Origin: WLND01 sp040398845
GTDB lineage: Bacteria > Actinomycetota > Actinomycetes > S36-B12
NCBI GenBank assembly: GCA_040398845.1
Contig: JBBATH010000004.1
Span: 124,001-188,000, forward strand
DNA: 64,000 nt
Direction: 5' to 3'
Part shown: piece by piece, positions 9,033 to 17,678 of the stretch
Layout: each line of letters begins with the position of its first letter
Numbering within the stretch: the stretch's first letter is position 1
Notes under the pieces: generated by a model
Databases searched by the model: none
What the model was told of the DNA's origin: nothing
Seen by the model: the letters and a program-made list of their open reading frames with translations, nothing else
Position numbers and translations under genes: made by a program

Positions 9033-10205
9033 CTAGATGCGCCGTGTCGAAGGATCGTTGATCATGGACCATGCGACGACCCAGAGCGCGCCAAAGAGCG
9101 CGGTCGCACCGGCCACGAGGAAGACGATGTCCCACGATCCGTCGCCGATGAGTCCACCAATAATGAGAGCACCCACGCCTCCCCCGACGCTGAAGGACAG
9201 GGAGAAGATTCCGCTCGCCAATCCGACGCGTTCCGGCGAACTCACCCTCGGAAGAAATCCGAGCACAATCGAAGACGAGGCGTTGGCGAAGGAAGTTACG
9301 AGAGCAAGCGCCCCAATGATCCAAATGTTGCCGTGGATCCAAGGGATCAACAGGAAACTCGCGCCCGTGATCACGACGATGAGACCAGCGATACGCGAAC
9401 TACTCCTGCCGACTGCAGATCGGAATCGCAGGCTCACTAGGAGCATGACGGGCAGTGAGACCGCCGCCATCGCCGCCGCGGAGAAGCCAGCGGATGAAAT
9501 TGACATACCCAAAACACTCGTGAGGTACTCAGGGGTCCAAATGACAAGCGTCATCCAACCGACCCCCACAAGCGCGGCAGCAGGCACTAGCCACAAGGTC
9601 GGCACCATTGATGAGGTGCGCCTAGTCGATCGATGTCCTCGCCGCACAGGGTCCCGAACCATGACGATCCAGATGGTCCCGGCAAGGATGAGGACGACAG
9701 CGGCCGCGTTAAACACGGCTGCAGTGCCACCCCACGCCACAATGAGGCCGCCAGCAGCCAATGTCAGAACAGTGCCTGCCACGTAACTCGTGCCATAGGC
9801 GGCTGACGCCTGGGCCGCTCTCGGTCCCGTCAACCAACGGCTCAATCCAGCGATAAGTGGGGGCCAGCCCAAACCTTGGAACATTCCGTTCAATGACCAC
9901 CAGATCAGCGCCAAGGTGAATGAGCCCGAATGGATAAAGAGGGCATTCATCACCCCGCTGCCCACGAGTCCCACACCAACGAGCCACCGAGAACCAAATC
10001 TGTCAGCCAACTGTCCAACGATCACCTGAGTAAGTGAGTAAACCCAGAAGAATGAAGCGACTAGAAGGCCAATATCTTCAGGTCCTAAGCCGCCCTCGGA
10101 TTCAAGGCCCGGGACCGCAACAGAGAGGTTGGCTCGGCCAAGGTAGTAGATGACGTACGCGAACCAACCGCCGGTTACCAACCCCCACTGCTGGCGCGAC
10201 GTCAC
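9033..10205 (-). CDS. MFS transporter
   Basis: Major facilitator superfamily carrier, 390 residues with about 12 hydrophobic segments, in the cell membrane. The first loop carries ADRFGSRWLVG, matching the conserved DRxGRR-type motif between helices 2 and 3, and the N-terminus (FAYVIYYLGRANLSVAVP) resembles the anion:cation symporter / hexose-phosphate-like branch (YxxRxNLSVA). The GTG start overlaps the stop of the ABC ATPase gene by 4 bases, so the two are translationally coupled, suggesting related substrates or an exporter for a pathway product. Substrate unknown. Confidence 0.88.
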   Translation of the reverse strand: MTSRQQWGLVTGGWFAYVIYYLGRANLSVAVPGLESEGGLGPEDIGLLVASFFWVYSLTQVIVGQLADRFGSRWLVGVGLVGSGVMNALFIHSGSFTLALIWWSLNGMFQGLGWPPLIAGLSRWLTGPRAAQASAAYGTSYVAGTVLTLAAGGLIVAWGGTAAVFNAAAVVLILAGTIWIVMVRDPVRRGHRSTRRTSSMVPTLWLVPAAALVGVGWMTLVIWTPEYLTSVLGMSISSAGFSAAAMAAVSLPVMLLVSLRFRSAVGRSSSRIAGLIVVITGASFLLIPWIHGNIWIIGALALVTSFANASSSIVLGFLPRVSSPERVGLASGIFSLSFSVGGGVGALIIGGLIGDGSWDIVFLVAGATALFGALWVVAWSMINDPSTRRI

Positions 10206-11320
10206 TCGTCGCCAGGAACCGAAGCGACAGAACGGTTACCGCCCTCTGGCGCACCCCGGTCAACGCCATTGCCCTCGGTCGGCTGGGCAAGGACCCAGAT
10301 CTCGTTCGGATCGAACCTTAACGAGACCATCTCCCCGTCAGCGATCTGCGAGACCCGCTTCGGATCAGAAACGGCCTCGATCCGGATGTTGCCGACATCG
10401 ATGAGGAACCGTGCATACCGGCCCGCGTAGACATGCGAGACAACCCGACCCTGCACTGAGTTGCCTCCCTCGCCACTGATTTCCACCGCCTCAGGACGGA
10501 TAGTAAGGACACCTTCACCGCTGGTAATCGACGACCGCGGCGCAGAAAACTTCCCAACCGAAGTAGCGATAACGCTTCCATCGTAAGTACCAGGAATGAA
10601 ATTCACCCCCCCGAAGAATCGAGCAATCTCAACGCTTCCTGGCCGCTCGAAATATTCCTCTGGTGTTCCAAAGTGCTGAAGGCTCCCTCGGAGGATCAGT
10701 GCGATCTTGTCCGACAGGACGGCCGCTTCTTCCTGATCATGGGTTACGAAAATGGTCGTGATCTTCAGTTCTCCCTGAAGCCGGCGAATCAGTTCACGCA
10801 TTTCATCGCGCAAATGAGCATCAAGGTTGCTGAGCGGCTCGTCGAGTAGCAGCACCTTCGGCTTCACGATGAGCGCGCGGGCCAGCGCGACTCTCTGCTG
10901 CTGACCACCGGAGAGTTGTTTCGGCATGCGGTCCTCAAGACCTGGCAACTGTACGAGGTCTAGCATCTCGCCGACCCGTTGCCTCGTCTCAGTCTTCGAG
11001 ACGCCCCGCATCTTGAGACCGAATGAGACATTCTCCCGAATCGTCATATAGGGGAAAAGCAAGTAGTTTTGAAAGACCATAACCGCGCCCCGTCGCTCTG
11101 GCGCAATACTCACGATGGACTTCCCATCAAACTTGATATCTCCGGACGTCGGTCGAAGGAGCCCCGCGATCATTCTCATCGTGGTCGTCTTTCCACACCC
11201 TGATGGGCCAAGTAAAGCTGTCAGCTTTCCCGACTCGATCTCTAGATCAATGTGGTCGACGGATGGATCAGCTTTCCCCTCGAACTCCTTGGTCAGTTTC
11301 GATAGCGTCACGTTCGTCAT
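10202..11320 (-). CDS. ABC importer ATPase (PotA/YnjD type)
   Basis: ATP-binding subunit of an ABC importer, 372 residues from ATG 11320. Walker A GPSGCGKTT, Q-loop in VFQNYLLFPYM, signature LSGGQQQRVALARAL, Walker B VLLLDEPLSNLD, H-loop VTHDQEEA, then a C-terminal TOBE-like domain (about 240-350). Start chosen because ATG 11320 has AGGAG 6-7 bases upstream and overlaps the permease stop by 4 bases (ATGA); the frame stays open upstream to 11527 but that stretch is low-complexity antisense to the permease. It energises the permease pair encoded just upstream, with the binding protein at 13189. General fold is that of spermidine/putrescine or iron-type ATPases. Confidence 0.93.
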   Translation of the reverse strand: MTNVTLSKLTKEFEGKADPSVDHIDLEIESGKLTALLGPSGCGKTTTMRMIAGLLRPTSGDIKFDGKSIVSIAPERRGAVMVFQNYLLFPYMTIRENVSFGLKMRGVSKTETRQRVGEMLDLVQLPGLEDRMPKQLSGGQQQRVALARALIVKPKVLLLDEPLSNLDAHLRDEMRELIRRLQGELKITTIFVTHDQEEAAVLSDKIALILRGSLQHFGTPEEYFERPGSVEIARFFGGVNFIPGTYDGSVIATSVGKFSAPRSSITSGEGVLTIRPEAVEISGEGGNSVQGRVVSHVYAGRYARFLIDVGNIRIEAVSDPKRVSQIADGEMVSLRFDPNEIWVLAQPTEGNGVDRGAPEGGNRSVASVPGDE

Positions 11321-12195
11321 AGTGCTCCTGTACCTCCCATTGCGGCTTGGCCAGACGACAGGTGCTTCGACGTGAACACGAGCACCAAGATTCCGGGAAC
11401 GATGAAGACCACTGCCAGCGCACCGGCGATGGCGTTGTCGCCGCTGCGGGCGAAATTGAAAAGGAGAAGTGGCAGCGTGATGACTTGCCCGCCGCCTACC
11501 AGCAACGTGAGAACGTACTCGCTCCACGAGATAAGAAATGTGAAAAGTGAGCCGACGACGAGGCCAGGCATGATCGCCGGAATGGTAACGAACCTCTGCG
11601 TCTTGAACGCGTTGGCGCCCAAAGAGCGGGCCTGAGACTCAAATGCGGCATCGTAGTTTGCAAACACACCCGCCATGACGAGGATCATGTACGGCAGCGC
11701 CGGAATTAGGTGCACAACGATCACGCCGATCAGCGAATTGCTCAGCCCATAGCGAATGAAGAGCGTGTGCATCCCTAGGGCCACCGCGAGCGTTGGCACG
11801 ATGATCGGCGCCACGATCACCAGTTCAACGAGCCTCTTTCCGGGGAACTTGTACAGCCCAAGTGCCCGTCCCGCCGGGACTCCGATCAAAATCGACAGGG
11901 CTGTTACCACGACGGCGATTACGGTCGAATTCCATGTCGCCAAAAGAACGTCATTTGTCGGTGACGCTACGGCTTCCCATGCCCGCATGCTGTACTCAGT
12001 TGGAAGCAGATTTGGAAACGTCCATCGGAAACTGAAAGACCACAGGATCAGCGGAATGATGGGAGCGATAAGGAAAGCCAGCAGACCAATGATGACGACC
12101 CACCGCAGGGTCGAAGCCCTGCCTGCTCCTCGACCAGCGACGCGACCCTTCATGCCTGCATCGCCCTCCACTGCCAACTGTGCACTCATCGTCAT
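11317..12195 (-). CDS. ABC importer permease 2 (PotC/YnjC-type)
   Basis: Inner-membrane permease of about 292 residues with six predicted hydrophobic helices. The cytoplasmic EAA loop reads SLGANAFKTQRFVTIPAIMPG, the coupling helix that contacts the ATPase. It pairs with the permease at 12212-13105 to form the channel. Start set at ATG 12195, 7 bases after GGGAG plus a short spacer; GTG 12198 and ATG 12189 are alternatives. It lies 14-16 bases after the first permease gene and overlaps the ATPase gene by 4 bases. Confidence 0.9.
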   Translation of the reverse strand: MTMSAQLAVEGDAGMKGRVAGRGAGRASTLRWVVIIGLLAFLIAPIIPLILWSFSFRWTFPNLLPTEYSMRAWEAVASPTNDVLLATWNSTVIAVVVTALSILIGVPAGRALGLYKFPGKRLVELVIVAPIIVPTLAVALGMHTLFIRYGLSNSLIGVIVVHLIPALPYMILVMAGVFANYDAAFESQARSLGANAFKTQRFVTIPAIMPGLVVGSLFTFLISWSEYVLTLLVGGGQVITLPLLLFNFARSGDNAIAGALAVVFIVPGILVLVFTSKHLSSGQAAMGGTGAL

Positions 12196-12211
12196 CACGG
12201 CACTCCCATTA

Positions 12212-13105
12212 CTAGCTTCGTATGAATCGTCGCGAAAGCCTGGTGTACCCGACGATTGCCAGGGCGCTCAGCAAGGCGATCACCATCGCCATCGCCATCG
12301 CCTTAGGTCGACTCCCAAGGTCGACATCGCTGTAACTCTCAAACGCAAGGACAGGTAGGGCTGATGGATAGGTCCGGCCGAGCAGCCAAGGGATCTCGAA
12401 GGCACCGAACGTGAACGCGAAAACGATGAAAGATGCCGACGCAACCCCGGGAGCGAGCAAGGGTAGCGTCACATGACGGAAGGCCTGCCACCGCTTTGCC
12501 CCCAGAGACTTCGCAACCGACTCGTAGTCCTCCCCAACAGATAGGAGGATGGCCAGCGCGATCACGCCAATGAACGGCACTTCCTTCCACACGTACGTGA
12601 GGATGATTCCGATGGCTAGCGGATCAGCAACAAGGGCCGGGAATTCGGCAGGACGATCGATCATGCCGAGATTTTCCGCCGCGCGCGCGAGCAATCCACT
12701 CTGGGAAATGAGATAGAGAATCCCGACGGCACCCACGAGGTGTGGAATTGTAAGGTTGAGCGAGAAGAAGATGTTCACCACCCTCCTACCCTTGAGCGCA
12801 GCTCTTAGCAGGAGTGCGGCAGCGACCGCCAGCACTGTGGAAAGAAGCGTGGAGACCAAAGATATGTAGAGGGTCAGCCAGAAACTCAGCAAGAACTCGC
12901 GATCACTCAATATGGACGTGTACGCGTCTAGATTCGGACTGTTGAGACCGATGAGCGGGAAGTAGTTGAAGCTGCGCAGCAACCCTGACACCAGCCCACC
13001 GAGAAACAACAAAACAATCAATGCAACAGCTGGCGCTAGTAGCGCCGCGATCCTCAATCGCTCCGCAGTCGTCTCACTCAATCGCGAGCTCGCAGGCAAC
13101 CTCAT
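12212..13105 (-). CDS. ABC importer permease 1 (PotB/YnjC-type)
   Basis: Membrane permease of about 297 residues, six hydrophobic helices, with the EAA loop SLGAKRWQAFRHVTLPLLAPG. First permease gene after the binding-protein gene; heterodimer partner of the permease at 11317. In E. coli YnjC is a single fused permease, whereas here two separate genes encode the two halves. Start set at ATG 13105 because AAGGA stands 6 bases before it; GTG 13111 is possible. The 77 bases between this gene and the binding-protein gene show no clear hairpin. Confidence 0.9.
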   Translation of the reverse strand: MRLPASSRLSETTAERLRIAALLAPAVALIVLLFLGGLVSGLLRSFNYFPLIGLNSPNLDAYTSILSDREFLLSFWLTLYISLVSTLLSTVLAVAAALLLRAALKGRRVVNIFFSLNLTIPHLVGAVGILYLISQSGLLARAAENLGMIDRPAEFPALVADPLAIGIILTYVWKEVPFIGVIALAILLSVGEDYESVAKSLGAKRWQAFRHVTLPLLAPGVASASFIVFAFTFGAFEIPWLLGRTYPSALPVLAFESYSDVDLGSRPKAMAMAMVIALLSALAIVGYTRLSRRFIRS

Positions 13106-13188
13106 CCTCACTCCTTCGCTTGATGAAGGGCAATGGCGGGATGAGCTGGTGGTGAAGCATGAGGCTCCACCACCAGCTCGACATATCC

Positions 13189-14505
13189 CTACTGCTTAGC
13201 GACTGACTTCACCCAGCCCTTTTCGATCTCACTCACCCAAGCTGCCTGCAGTTCCGGCATCGCGAGGGGTGAAAGGTCAGCCTGCGGAATGACTGACGGG
13301 TGCTGCGGCAAAGCCGCGAAGCCCGCCTTCACATCGTCCGGAAGCGAAGCGATGTCAAGCGCCGTGTACTCACCCCAAACGCTGGGATCAGCCTTGTTCA
13401 ATTGCGCTTCCGGAGACAGAAGGAAGTTCATCACCACCAGTGCTGCTGCCTTGTTCGGAGAATTGATCGGGACGGCGTTGAAGTCGACGTTGCTCAGCGT
13501 TCCGCTCGACAACCCATACGTCCGGGTCGAAGTGGGGAACGTACCGTTCTCGACCAGTGCCCCGACGGACGCAGGCGTGTAGGTGATGTCGAGAGCCACT
13601 TCGGAATTGGCAAACAGCTGATCGAGCGCTGCCGAGTCGACCGGATACGTTGACCCCTCGCGCCAAAGACACGGCTCAAGGTCGTTGAGGGTCTTCCAGG
13701 TAGCCTGAGCAACCTGGTCATAGGTGGCCTGGTCGAAGTCGCCATAGAGAACCTCACGGCCGCCCTTGTCTGCGAAGAGCTTATCCGCCTCGTTATAGAA
13801 AACGTGCCGGACAAAGGCACTTCCGGTGAAGTCAGGGGGAGCCGGGTAGGTGAAGGTCCCCGGGTTATCGCACGCATACTTCAGCAGGGCATCCATGTCG
13901 GCCGGTGGCGACGCCACAGAATCCGAGTTGTAGATCATGGCAACCTGCACTCTGCTCCAGGGAGTTTCGCACTCATCCACGGCAGTGCCGAAGTCGTTCA
14001 CCAGCGTGGGATCCTCTGCTCGGAGGTACTGCATGTTGGGCAGCTGATCCCAATACCCGCAGTAGAGGAGGTTGCCCTGCTTCAGCGTTCGGAAGTTCTC
14101 TCCGTTGATCCAGATCATGTCAACGGAACCATCGTCGACCTTTCCCGCCTCCGTCTCACTCAGTACCTGATTGACGGCATCCGCTGTGTCATTGATGCCG
14201 ACACGGTTCAGGGTTATGCCGTACTCCTCGAGCACAGCATTGCCCACGTACTCGCTCACGTAGCTATTGATGGGGTCTGATCCACCCCACATAAACCAGT
14301 TGACTGTCGAGCCTTTGGCTGTCTCGACAATCTGCTCCCATGTCATGTCCTCTAGTGCCACTGTGGCCGCGGCAGATGACGCTGGCGCCGCAGCCTCTGA
14401 GCCTTCTACTGCTGTTGATCCTGTTTCGGACGATCCACACGACGTCGCCAATAGGGCGACTCCCGCGAGGCACGCCGCAAGGCGCATTGCGTTGCTTGTT
14501 CTCAT
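13189..14505 (-). CDS. YnjB-like ABC substrate-binding lipoprotein
   Basis: Extracellular solute-binding lipoprotein, 438 residues. Signal peptide with lipobox LLATSC (Cys about 23) and a Ser/Ala/Glu linker. Mature part starts TWEQIVETAKGSTVNWFMWGG and contains GSVDMIWINGENFRTLKQGN, YPAPPDFTGSAFVRH, LEPCLWREGSTYP and SPEAQLNKADPSVWGEYT. These match from memory the E. coli YnjB family closely, both in order and wording, which is why I call it YnjB-like rather than PotD. The YnjBCD substrate is not experimentally established as far as I know. Good ribosome site (GAGGAG, 9 bases before ATG). It begins 175 bases after the aldolase gene, so it may have its own promoter. Confidence 0.88.
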   Translation of the reverse strand: MRTSNAMRLAACLAGVALLATSCGSSETGSTAVEGSEAAAPASSAAATVALEDMTWEQIVETAKGSTVNWFMWGGSDPINSYVSEYVGNAVLEEYGITLNRVGINDTADAVNQVLSETEAGKVDDGSVDMIWINGENFRTLKQGNLLYCGYWDQLPNMQYLRAEDPTLVNDFGTAVDECETPWSRVQVAMIYNSDSVASPPADMDALLKYACDNPGTFTYPAPPDFTGSAFVRHVFYNEADKLFADKGGREVLYGDFDQATYDQVAQATWKTLNDLEPCLWREGSTYPVDSAALDQLFANSEVALDITYTPASVGALVENGTFPTSTRTYGLSSGTLSNVDFNAVPINSPNKAAALVVMNFLLSPEAQLNKADPSVWGEYTALDIASLPDDVKAGFAALPQHPSVIPQADLSPLAMPELQAAWVSEIEKGWVKSVAKQ

Positions 14506-14680
14506 TGCTTAAGCTCCTCTTCTTGATGTTCACCTGTCAGAGCATGTTGTGGCAGAGGCAGTTTTCAATACCTCTAGCCGTTGAACCGTGGATATCGACC
14601 ACCCCTCCTTTCGCCCGATCTCACGAGTGCGCTGCCTTGGGGCTGCACTATCGATAGGAATGAATCCGCCACCCCAGCGA

Positions 14681-15598
14681 TCACAATGAATCCACTTCCG
14701 GGGAACCTTCTGACGTCGCCGGACGCGCCTTCCAGGGCGCTCCCTCTGTGACGGCAATCGACCGCAGTTCCAATAGACGCTCCGCATACACAGCGAAAGC
14801 ATCTGCCTCGGTTACGGCACCGCCCCAGATCGCCCTGCCACCGAGGAATCCGGAGGCCCCCTGTTGGCAGGCCACGGTCAGTAGTTCCCGAAAAACCTCA
14901 TAGTCGCGTCCCTCGGAGAGAAGTGCCCAAGGCGAACTTCCCTGCTCGGTGACCTCGCCGCAGGCGTCGACCCAGGCATCCCTCGACGATGAGCCATCAG
15001 TGTCGCCGGGGAATTGGATCTTCAGGACATCCACGCCCATGTTGCCGAACCGTCGAACGCCGTCAAGGACCTTACGTCTCGTGTCACCACTCCCTGCCAG
15101 CCGCACCAAGGGCTCGCAAAACAGCGGGAGGCCAGAAATTTCGCATTGCCGGACCGTCTCCGCGACAAACGCCTCGGCCTCAGACGTGTCGGAGTCGGGG
15201 TTGAAGTAGAACGAGATCTTCACGGCATCTGCGCCGAATTGAGCCGCTCGTTCCACCGTCCAACCCGGCAGAAGCCGGGGAGAAATCTCTGCGTCGTCGT
15301 AATCTCCATCCTCAATCCCCAGGATGAGGCCAACCGGCAAACTCGGAGCATCCGACTCCTTACGATGCAACGCGAACGCTGGATCAATGAGGACTGCCGT
15401 CGAAGTCTCCGCCAGTTCAGACACCAATCTCTCCTTGAGCCCGTACATCTCCTCTGGCGAGAGTGATTCCGGTGCACTGGGTCGCACTGTTGCCGCGAAG
15501 GAACTGACGTGGTCGAGTGCGAGAATGGCGAACTGCCCCGACGCAGCTGAGAGTCTCGCGAGTCGCTCGCCCCTCGCATCACTGGACGAGGTTGTCAT
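14681..15598 (-). CDS. LacD/YihT-family class I aldolase
   Basis: TIM-barrel aldolase of 305 residues in the family of tagatose-1,6-bisphosphate aldolase (LacD) and sulfofructose-1-phosphate aldolase (YihT). Seen: an opening strand FAILALDHVSSF, a LacD-like strand ADAVKISFYFNPDSD, and the strand VDVLKIQFPGD whose Lys is the expected Schiff-base residue. C-terminal FLGGRAIWGGAV forms the phosphate-binding glycine loop. It should split a ketose 1-phosphate or bisphosphate into dihydroxyacetone (phosphate) and an aldehyde. Last gene of the 4-bp-overlap operon (ATGA with the isomerase-like gene). The aldehyde product could be the substrate of the downstream aldehyde dehydrogenase. Exact sugar unknown. 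Confidence 0.82.
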   Translation of the reverse strand: MTTSSSDARGERLARLSAASGQFAILALDHVSSFAATVRPSAPESLSPEEMYGLKERLVSELAETSTAVLIDPAFALHRKESDAPSLPVGLILGIEDGDYDDAEISPRLLPGWTVERAAQFGADAVKISFYFNPDSDTSEAEAFVAETVRQCEISGLPLFCEPLVRLAGSGDTRRKVLDGVRRFGNMGVDVLKIQFPGDTDGSSSRDAWVDACGEVTEQGSSPWALLSEGRDYEVFRELLTVACQQGASGFLGGRAIWGGAVTEADAFAVYAERLLELRSIAVTEGAPWKARPATSEGSPEVDSL

Positions 15599-17034
15599 GT
15601 GTTCACTCCTTCAATCTGCACATAGTCGCGCGCTGGCACAGGCTGAATAGTGCGCATTCCTAACCAGGCAGCAACCTCGCTGAGTTCAGAGGTGAGATCG
15701 CCCTGCGCAACCGCATAGTGGTGCTGTTGGCCATGAGCAAGGACCGTGTTCAGCAGATCCCCCACCGGCACTGGCTCACCATCAATGCGGAACTCGGTGA
15801 ACCAGCCGCGCGTTCCATCGAAACCTGTCACATCCCTTTCAACGATTTGGGCACCTGCAATGAACATCCGGCTGAAGTCACTACCGGAATATGCGATCGT
15901 GGTCGGTTGCGCGGCAAACACCAGATCTCCAGACACTCCAACACGGTCACCCGACTTGCGGCCGATGGTCACGTGGTCAACCCATCGAATGGTGTTGTCC
16001 TTGCCGAAGTGGCGAGGAGTAACGCCGCAATGCCAAAGGAGTGCCATGTCGGACTCGGCGTCTAGGGCCGTCAGGTCGAGAAGCGTCGACGAACCTCGCA
16101 CCGGTGAGATTGAGTTCAGGAGGAGCATCGAGACGGCGCCCGGGAGGTCGCCTTCGCAGGAAACCGCAAAGCCATCCTCGGATCCGAGCAAGCTGTAGGC
16201 CATGCACGGCACGACCTGGTAGTCCTCCTGAAAAGTCGGCCAGCACTGAACTGCGAGCGCGTCATACCCCTCCTCCTCGATGAGTTCCTTCAGAGCCAGG
16301 TAGATGCGCGCATTGCGATCCATTCCGGATTTGGGGGCCGTCACCTCTGCTGCAAAACTCGTCGCAACCCCGACTACCTGATCTGCTGATGCACTCTCAG
16401 CTCGTCTGGCCCGCTCGATGACCTCGCCGATCGAGTGCCTTCCTACTGTCGTCCCAAAGCGCTGGCGCAGCGCTTCCTCATCGAACTCCATGTTGTAGAA
16501 GCCGGGGGAATTTCCGCCGATCCAACCTATTCGAGCGCACTTCATGGCCTTGATTCCCTGAAGGGCCCTTACGGTGACGCGAATCCTGCGAAGGAGGTCA
16601 GGATCTTCGATGGCGCCGAAGAACCACTTGTGCGCAATTGCCTGATCAGCGAGATAGGTCCGAATGATCGACGTGTAATGGTTGACGGACACCAGCGAAT
16701 GAATCTGGATAGGACCTTGCCGCTCAGGATCCGGGGTGCCCCAGATTCCAAGTCTTGGAGCGATGTTCGTGAAGGGCAGCAGAACTTCACCGGGCGAGCA
16801 CGCCGCGGCTTCGAGTAGCAGGAAATCCAGGTCCTCGGTTGCCAGTCGCGCGGCCGCCTCGCCTGCCTCTTCGACGCTCGTCACGCCCTGCTCAATGGCG
16901 AAGAGTTCGAAGTCCATTTCCTCAGCGAGTGCCCTGAGGCCCCTTACCGCCCGACCGTACTGGTCGTGCTCCACCGCGTAATAGCTCCCAAATCCTGCGC
17001 CCACATATCCGACCCTCAGTCGTTGGGCCTTCAC
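15595..17034 (-). CDS. L-arabinose/L-fucose isomerase-like protein
   Basis: About 479 residues with the two-domain plan of the L-fucose/L-arabinose isomerase fold: an N-terminal Rossmann-like region (VGYVGAGFG; LDFLLLEAA) and a C-terminal part with ALAVQCWPTFQ, VSCEGDLPGAVSMLLL and a His-containing LWHCGVTPRHF. The Glu in SCEGD and His residues of this type bind Mn2+ in known isomerases, so aldose-ketose isomerisation is the best guess. Start moved to GTG 17034: it gives a GTGA overlap with dhaL-like stop and has AAGGGGA 6-7 bases upstream; the longer form to 17067 has neither. Part of the overlapping operon. A non-isomerase role cannot be excluded. Confidence 0.75.
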   Translation of the reverse strand: MKAQRLRVGYVGAGFGSYYAVEHDQYGRAVRGLRALAEEMDFELFAIEQGVTSVEEAGEAAARLATEDLDFLLLEAAACSPGEVLLPFTNIAPRLGIWGTPDPERQGPIQIHSLVSVNHYTSIIRTYLADQAIAHKWFFGAIEDPDLLRRIRVTVRALQGIKAMKCARIGWIGGNSPGFYNMEFDEEALRQRFGTTVGRHSIGEVIERARRAESASADQVVGVATSFAAEVTAPKSGMDRNARIYLALKELIEEEGYDALAVQCWPTFQEDYQVVPCMAYSLLGSEDGFAVSCEGDLPGAVSMLLLNSISPVRGSSTLLDLTALDAESDMALLWHCGVTPRHFGKDNTIRWVDHVTIGRKSGDRVGVSGDLVFAAQPTTIAYSGSDFSRMFIAGAQIVERDVTGFDGTRGWFTEFRIDGEPVPVGDLLNTVLAHGQQHHYAVAQGDLTSELSEVAAWLGMRTIQPVPARDYVQIEGVNT

Positions 17035-17678
17035 TTGACGATCCCCTTCATCACAACTTCCTCCCACGCTTTAAACATCAATGAAACTGACAGGGCCCCT
17101 GGGTCTCGCGTTCCAACCGCACCCGCCTCCGCGTAGCGGGCTCGCCCAGCCTTCGCCACCATGTCGGCGGTCGCCGCTGCACCACGCGCCGCGGCTTCCG
17201 CCGCTGCCCCGACCAGGACTGCGAGATCTCCGCCTGCCGTCACTGCGTCCCTTGCCGCAAGAGCCGCCGGCTCAAGGGCGTCAAACATTGTTTTATCGCC
17301 CAATGCCACACGTCCGAGTTCAGCGACCCGCAATGTGCCGGCCTCAAGCCCCTCGGCGAAGGTGCCGACGCCGGGGTTCGCGACCAGAGCTAAGCGTTTG
17401 CCAAGGGCTGCGAAGTAGGCGCCGAAGAGCGCACCCGCCGACCCACCTCCACCCTCGCTGAAGGATCGACCCACGACGAGGAAGACGTCTGAGGGGAGCG
17501 CCGGGCATGCCTCCGTCAGTCGAGCACTCGCATCTGCGAACGCGGCAGAGACGTTCACGCCGTGGTCTCCATCGCCGGCAACCGCATCAATTCGTGATAG
17601 CTCGTCGGCGCTCGCGGCGAGTCGTAGAGCCGTGTTTGCCATCATGGCCGCGAGTAGTTCGGTGTCAAGTTCATTCAC
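17031..17678 (-). CDS. DhaL-type kinase subunit (nucleotide-binding)
   Basis: 215 residues, the length of DhaL, the ATP-binding subunit of dihydroxyacetone-type kinases. All family motifs are intact: three Mg-binding Asp in DAVAGDGDHGVN, glycine loop GGGGSAGALFGAYF, LGDKTMFDAL, and GRARYAEAGAVGTRDPGA. It should pass phosphate from ATP to a sugar held by the DhaK-type partner encoded just upstream (GTGA overlap). No PTS subunit DhaM is present nearby, so an ATP-dependent enzyme is expected. Related two-subunit kinases act on D-apulose and L-erythrulose in described pathways. Confidence 0.88.
   Translation of the reverse strand: MNELDTELLAAMMANTALRLAASADELSRIDAVAGDGDHGVNVSAAFADASARLTEACPALPSDVFLVVGRSFSEGGGGSAGALFGAYFAALGKRLALVANPGVGTFAEGLEAGTLRVAELGRVALGDKTMFDALEPAALAARDAVTAGGDLAVLVGAAAEAAARGAAATADMVAKAGRARYAEAGAVGTRDPGALSVSLMFKAWEEVVMKGIVK

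Noticed and set aside
10202..14505. Spermidine/putrescine importer
   Set aside because: The binding protein matches YnjB-type phrases far better than PotD, so no polyamine call was made.
14681..17034. Sulfoquinovose degradation
   Set aside because: The aldolase and isomerase-like families fit loosely, but no sulfoquinovosidase (GH31), sulfolactaldehyde-specific enzyme or sulfonate exporter is recognisable and the kinase is of DhaKL type. Kept only as one of several possible substrates.
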